Shown: positions 5,982-7,232 of the stretch, piece by piece
Position numbering within the stretch: the stretch's first letter is position 1
Layout of the letters: each line of letters opens with the position of its first letter
Origin: JAADHG01 sp964418645
GTDB taxonomy: Bacteria > Bacteroidota > Bacteroidia > Flavobacteriales > Flavobacteriaceae
Reading direction: 5' to 3'
NCBI GenBank assembly: GCA_964418645.1
Contig: CAYQME010000090.1
Location: 1-7,232 of the forward strand
DNA length: 7,232 nt
Program-made: the position numbers and the translations under genes
Notes under the pieces: model-generated
Seen by the model: only the letters and a program-made list of their open reading frames with translations
The model's database searches: none
Told to the model about the DNA's origin: nothing

Positions 5982-6021
5982 TTTAAATGTCATTAAGTGT
6001 ATTTAAGTGCAATTAAGTGCA
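5982..6021. repeat. Four 10-bp direct repeats before the excisionase-like gene
   Basis: Units begin at 5982 (TTTAAATGTC), 5992 (ATTAAGTGTA), 6002 (TTTAAGTGCA) and 6012 (ATTAAGTGCA), spaced exactly 10 bp, with shared core TTAAGTG. One unit per helical turn puts all copies on the same DNA face, as with cooperative excisionase or repressor sites. The block ends 9 bp from the start codon of the zinc-finger/HTH gene, inside its probable leader. Confidence 0.8.
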
Positions 6022-6050
6022 AAATAAAAGGGAAATTACCCCCAAAATTT
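6022..6050 (-). promoter_or_regulatory. Possible promoter of the excisionase-integrase operon
   Basis: On the minus strand TTTTG (6047-6051 region) is followed after about 16 bp by TATTTTGC (6020-6027 region), which is close to, but one base short of, TAnnTTTG. Between them lies the imperfect dyad GGGTAATTTCCC (6030-6041). The 10-bp repeats begin immediately downstream. The layout fits a promoter with operator sites, but the boxes are imperfect. Confidence 0.28.
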
Positions 6051-6073
6051 GTACCTCGAATCATGAGGTACAA
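6049..6073. repeat. 25-bp inverted repeat of GAGGTACAA (9-7-9)
   Basis: TTGTACCTC (6049-6057) and GAGGTACAA (6065-6073) are perfect inverse copies around a 7-bp spacer (GAATCAT). A near copy, AAGGTACAA (6076-6084), follows with its start 11 bp after the second arm. The motif returns as a tandem pair at 6264-6283. These look like recombinase arm-type sites or regulator sites. Confidence 0.75.
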
Positions 6074-6141
6074 TAAAGGTACAAGTTTTTACAAAAGAAA
6101 AAAGGAAAATAACAAAATAAACAGCTAACCTTAAAAGCTCT

Positions 6142-6180
6142 TAAATACTAATAAATACTAGCATATTAACTGTTTAATAT
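6142..6180. repeat. AT-rich direct and inverted repeats within the attachment region
   Basis: TAAATACTA occurs at 6142-6150 and 6152-6160, spaced 10 bp. It is followed by an inverted repeat of ATATTAA (6163-6169) and TTAATAT (6174-6180) around CTGT. They lie between the left GAGGTACAA group and the candidate core. They may be sites for a DNA-bending host factor, or simply AT-rich sequence. Confidence 0.4.
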
Positions 6181-6208
6181 AAGTTTGTTATTGTTTTACT
6201 TTGACTAG

Positions 6209-6233
6209 GTTACTTTCCGATACAGAAAGTAAC
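6209..6233. other. Candidate attachment-site core (9-bp inverted arms, 7-bp spacer)
   Basis: GTTACTTTC (6209-6217) and GAAAGTAAC (6225-6233) are perfect inverse copies around a 7-bp spacer, CGATACA. Tyrosine recombinases bind two inverted core sites around a 6-8 bp crossover region, and this has that shape. GAGGTACAA repeats lie on both sides (6049-6084 and 6264-6283), as arm sites do around an attP core. It is in the non-coding region beside the excisionase-like and integrase genes. The geometry is seen; the att assignment is inference. Confidence 0.5.
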
Positions 6234-6263
6234 TTGATTTGATTATCAGTTAGTTACAGAAAC

Positions 6264-6287
6264 GAGGTACAAGAGAGGTACAAATTT
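6264..6287. repeat. Tandem GAGGTACAA pair spaced 11 bp
   Basis: Exact copies start at 6264 and 6275. The second continues as GAGGTACAAATTT (6275-6287), the perfect inverse of AAATTTGTACCTC at 6045-6057, about 230 bp away. The 11-bp spacing equals that of the pair at 6065 and 6076. The pair ends 3 bp before the stop codon of the small membrane protein gene. Most likely it is a recombinase arm-site group. Confidence 0.7.
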
Positions 6288-6289
6288 AG

Positions 6290-6502
6290 TCAAGAACAAC
6301 GCTTAAAGCTGCTTATTCTGTTAATCAGAAAATTGAATAAAAAAGAGAGTGCAACAGCAAAGAAAAACCCCCAATTTTTAAACATCAGAGGTAATACAAT
6401 TATTACTAATAACCAGAGTAAGAAAGTAAGATAAGTTAGTATGATTCTTTTATCATTTTTCACTTTTTGATAACTTATAACATTCTTTAATATGTTTTTC
6501 AT
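6290..6502 (-). CDS. Small two-helix membrane protein, unknown function
   Basis: The open frame has two hydrophobic segments (ILTYLTFLLWLLVIIVLPLMF, then WGFFFAVALSFLFNFLIN) separated by a short turn (KNW), with a basic tail (RISSFKRCS). That predicts an inner-membrane helical hairpin with positively charged ends. The start is uncertain. ATG at 6526 would overlap the lipoprotein gene by 74 bp, ATG at 6502 (used here, 70 residues, MKNILKN) by 50 bp, and GTG at 6463 (57 residues) by 11 bp. The GTG start would look most like a coupled pair but needs a codon that Bacteroidota use less often. No family is recognised. The gene is last in the right-hand operon and its stop lies 3 bp from the GAGGTACAA repeats. 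Confidence 0.55.
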   Translation of the reverse strand: MKNILKNVISYQKVKNDKRIILTYLTFLLWLLVIIVLPLMFKNWGFFFAVALSFLFNFLINRISSFKRCS

Positions 6503-7097
6503 ATTTAACTTTTGAAAGTAAGACATCAGGCAGCCTAGTTGAGCTAATTATCTTATCAATGGTACAATCACCTAAACTCTCTAAATCAACACCCTGTTTC
6601 TTTAAAATATCGACCATTTCTTTTTTTTGGTACAGAGCATTATCTAAACTCATTTGCAACTGATTAACAATACTTAATTTAAGTTTTTCAGGAGCATTTT
6701 CAATTTTATCATTTATATTATACTTTATAACCAGTTTTTCATATTCACCAACTAAATCCTCTAAGACTAAAAGGTTTCCAAGACTAACAAACAGAGATTT
6801 ATTATGGCTATTTGCTAAATTAACCAAATCTGATTGGGTTATTTCATTTTTAACTTGATTCAACCAATTGTAAATTAATTCTTTATTAAATTCTTTATTT
6901 TTAAACAGGGTTAAACGATTGCTTATTTTTTCAAATTCTGTAACTGAAAGTGATGAATTATCTTTTAAGATAATTTCCGAAACATTAAAGCTATTTAAGA
7001 TACCCTCTTCGATTTCAGATTGAGACGGTTTGTGTGAAGAGCACCCAACAAAAGTTAGTAATCCTATTGCTATAAATCCTATTAATACCTTTTTCAT
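6453..7097 (-). CDS. Putative lipoprotein, unknown function
   Basis: From the ATG at 7095-7097 the protein has 214 residues and opens with a lipoprotein signal peptide: MKK, a hydrophobic stretch (VLIGFIAIGLLTF) and a lipobox ending VGC, with the lipid-bearing cysteine at residue 19. The mature part is helical and charged, with no cysteine cluster or enzyme motif that I recognise. It would be exported and anchored in the membrane by lipid. The frame stays open upstream to an ATG at 7142, but that would put 15 extra residues before the signal peptide and overlap the preceding reading frame, so 7097 is preferred. It is 28 bp downstream of the preceding partial gene and overlaps the small membrane protein gene, suggesting an operon. 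Whether this operon belongs to the element or the host depends on how the attachment region is read. Confidence 0.75.
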   Translation of the reverse strand: MKKVLIGFIAIGLLTFVGCSSHKPSQSEIEEGILNSFNVSEIILKDNSSLSVTEFEKISNRLTLFKNKEFNKELIYNWLNQVKNEITQSDLVNLANSHNKSLFVSLGNLLVLEDLVGEYEKLVIKYNINDKIENAPEKLKLSIVNQLQMSLDNALYQKKEMVDILKKQGVDLESLGDCTIDKIISSTRLPDVLLSKVKYEKHIKECYKLSKSEK

Positions 7098-7125
7098 TTG
7101 ATTGACTTTTGTATCAACAAACATA

Positions 7126-7232
7126 CTACTTATTTGGTACATTATAAATAATCTTAATAGGCTCTACCAACAGATTCTCATTCCTGTTTAAATTTACTGA
7201 CTGTTCATAGTATCCCCTTCTTTTACCCTTAG
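7126..7232 (-). CDS. C-terminal tail of an unknown protein (partial, N-terminus off the window)
   Basis: The minus strand is open from the window edge for 35 codons to a TAG at 7126-7128. It ends RGYYEQSVNLNRNENLLVEP followed by IKIIYNVPNK. Of the three minus-strand frames here it is the only one that stays open, and it stops 28 bp before the lipoprotein ATG, as expected for an upstream gene of the same operon. The tail shows no recognisable domain. It could also be a chance open stretch, given the short length. Confidence 0.45.
   Translation of the reverse strand, partial: KGKRRGYYEQSVNLNRNENLLVEPIKIIYNVPNK

Larger units (their letters stand above)
5974..6289. other. 316-bp non-coding region: candidate attachment and control region
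   Basis: No gene is supported here. In order from the left it holds four 10-bp repeats (5982-6021), an imperfect dyad (6030-6041), the GAGGTACAA inverted repeat and near copy (6049-6084), TAAATACTA repeats and a small inverted repeat (6142-6180), the 9-7-9 candidate core (6209-6233) and the GAGGTACAA pair (6264-6283). Several repeat groups are spaced 10 or 11 bp. Such density next to an integrase operon fits an attP-type site combined with the operon promoter. Confidence 0.6.

Noticed and set aside
6049..6073. Stem-loop with 7-nt loop as a tRNA T-arm remnant at an integration site
   Set aside because: The loop GAATCAT lacks the TTCRA pattern and no acceptor stem or CCA end is near; its arms match the repeated GAGGTACAA motif instead.
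7098..7142. ATG at 7142 giving a 229-residue lipoprotein
   Set aside because: It would bury the lipoprotein signal peptide behind 15 residues and overlap the upstream frame that ends at 7126.

Overview
The window is AT-rich and reads as Bacteroidota, most likely a flavobacterium-like host. The tyrosine recombinase has the Bacteroidota-style arm and SAM-like domain layout. A CxxC/CxxxC plus helix-turn-helix accessory gene sits directly before it. The leaders are A-rich without clear Shine-Dalgarno sites, and some promoter candidates resemble the Bacteroidota -7 box (TAnnTTTG). Every gene I can support lies on the minus strand, so the region is read from right to left. No rRNA, tRNA, IS element or CRISPR array was seen.

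Layout in reading order. (a) 7232-6290: the tail of an unknown gene, a lipoprotein and a small two-helix membrane protein, closely packed as an operon. (b) 6289-5974: a 316-bp non-coding region full of short repeats. It holds GAGGTACAA repeats on both sides of a 25-bp inverted repeat with 9-bp arms and a 7-bp spacer, plus four 10-bp direct repeats just before the next gene. This looks like a recombinase attachment site with arm, core and excisionase-type sites. (c) 5973-4428: a zinc-finger/helix-turn-helix protein (excisionase-like or regulator) and an intact tyrosine integrase. (d) 4307-2862: a leucine-rich-repeat protein with no signal peptide, probably cargo. (e) 2814-1897: a protein of unknown function with a helical, charged N-terminus and a compact C-terminal domain. 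(f) 1813-372: a helix-turn-helix protein translationally coupled (TAATG) to a RepA-like RecA-fold ATPase. (g) 372-319: six 9-bp units of TGTWACA arranged as three plus three facing units. (h) 256-1: the first 85 codons of a helix-turn-helix protein of the phage terminase-small-subunit type, cut by the window edge.

Together these are most of an integrative mobile element: integration/excision module, cargo, replication module with a candidate iteron origin or operator, and the start of a possible packaging module. Integrase, RepA-like helicase, iterons downstream of the helicase and a TerS-like gene recall the logic of phage-inducible chromosomal islands (phage satellites). A prophage or a mobilizable NBU-like element remains possible, because what lies left of base 1 is not visible. 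Apparent recombinase arm sites on both sides of the core suggest either a circular, non-integrated form or that the lipoprotein operon on the right is also part of the element.
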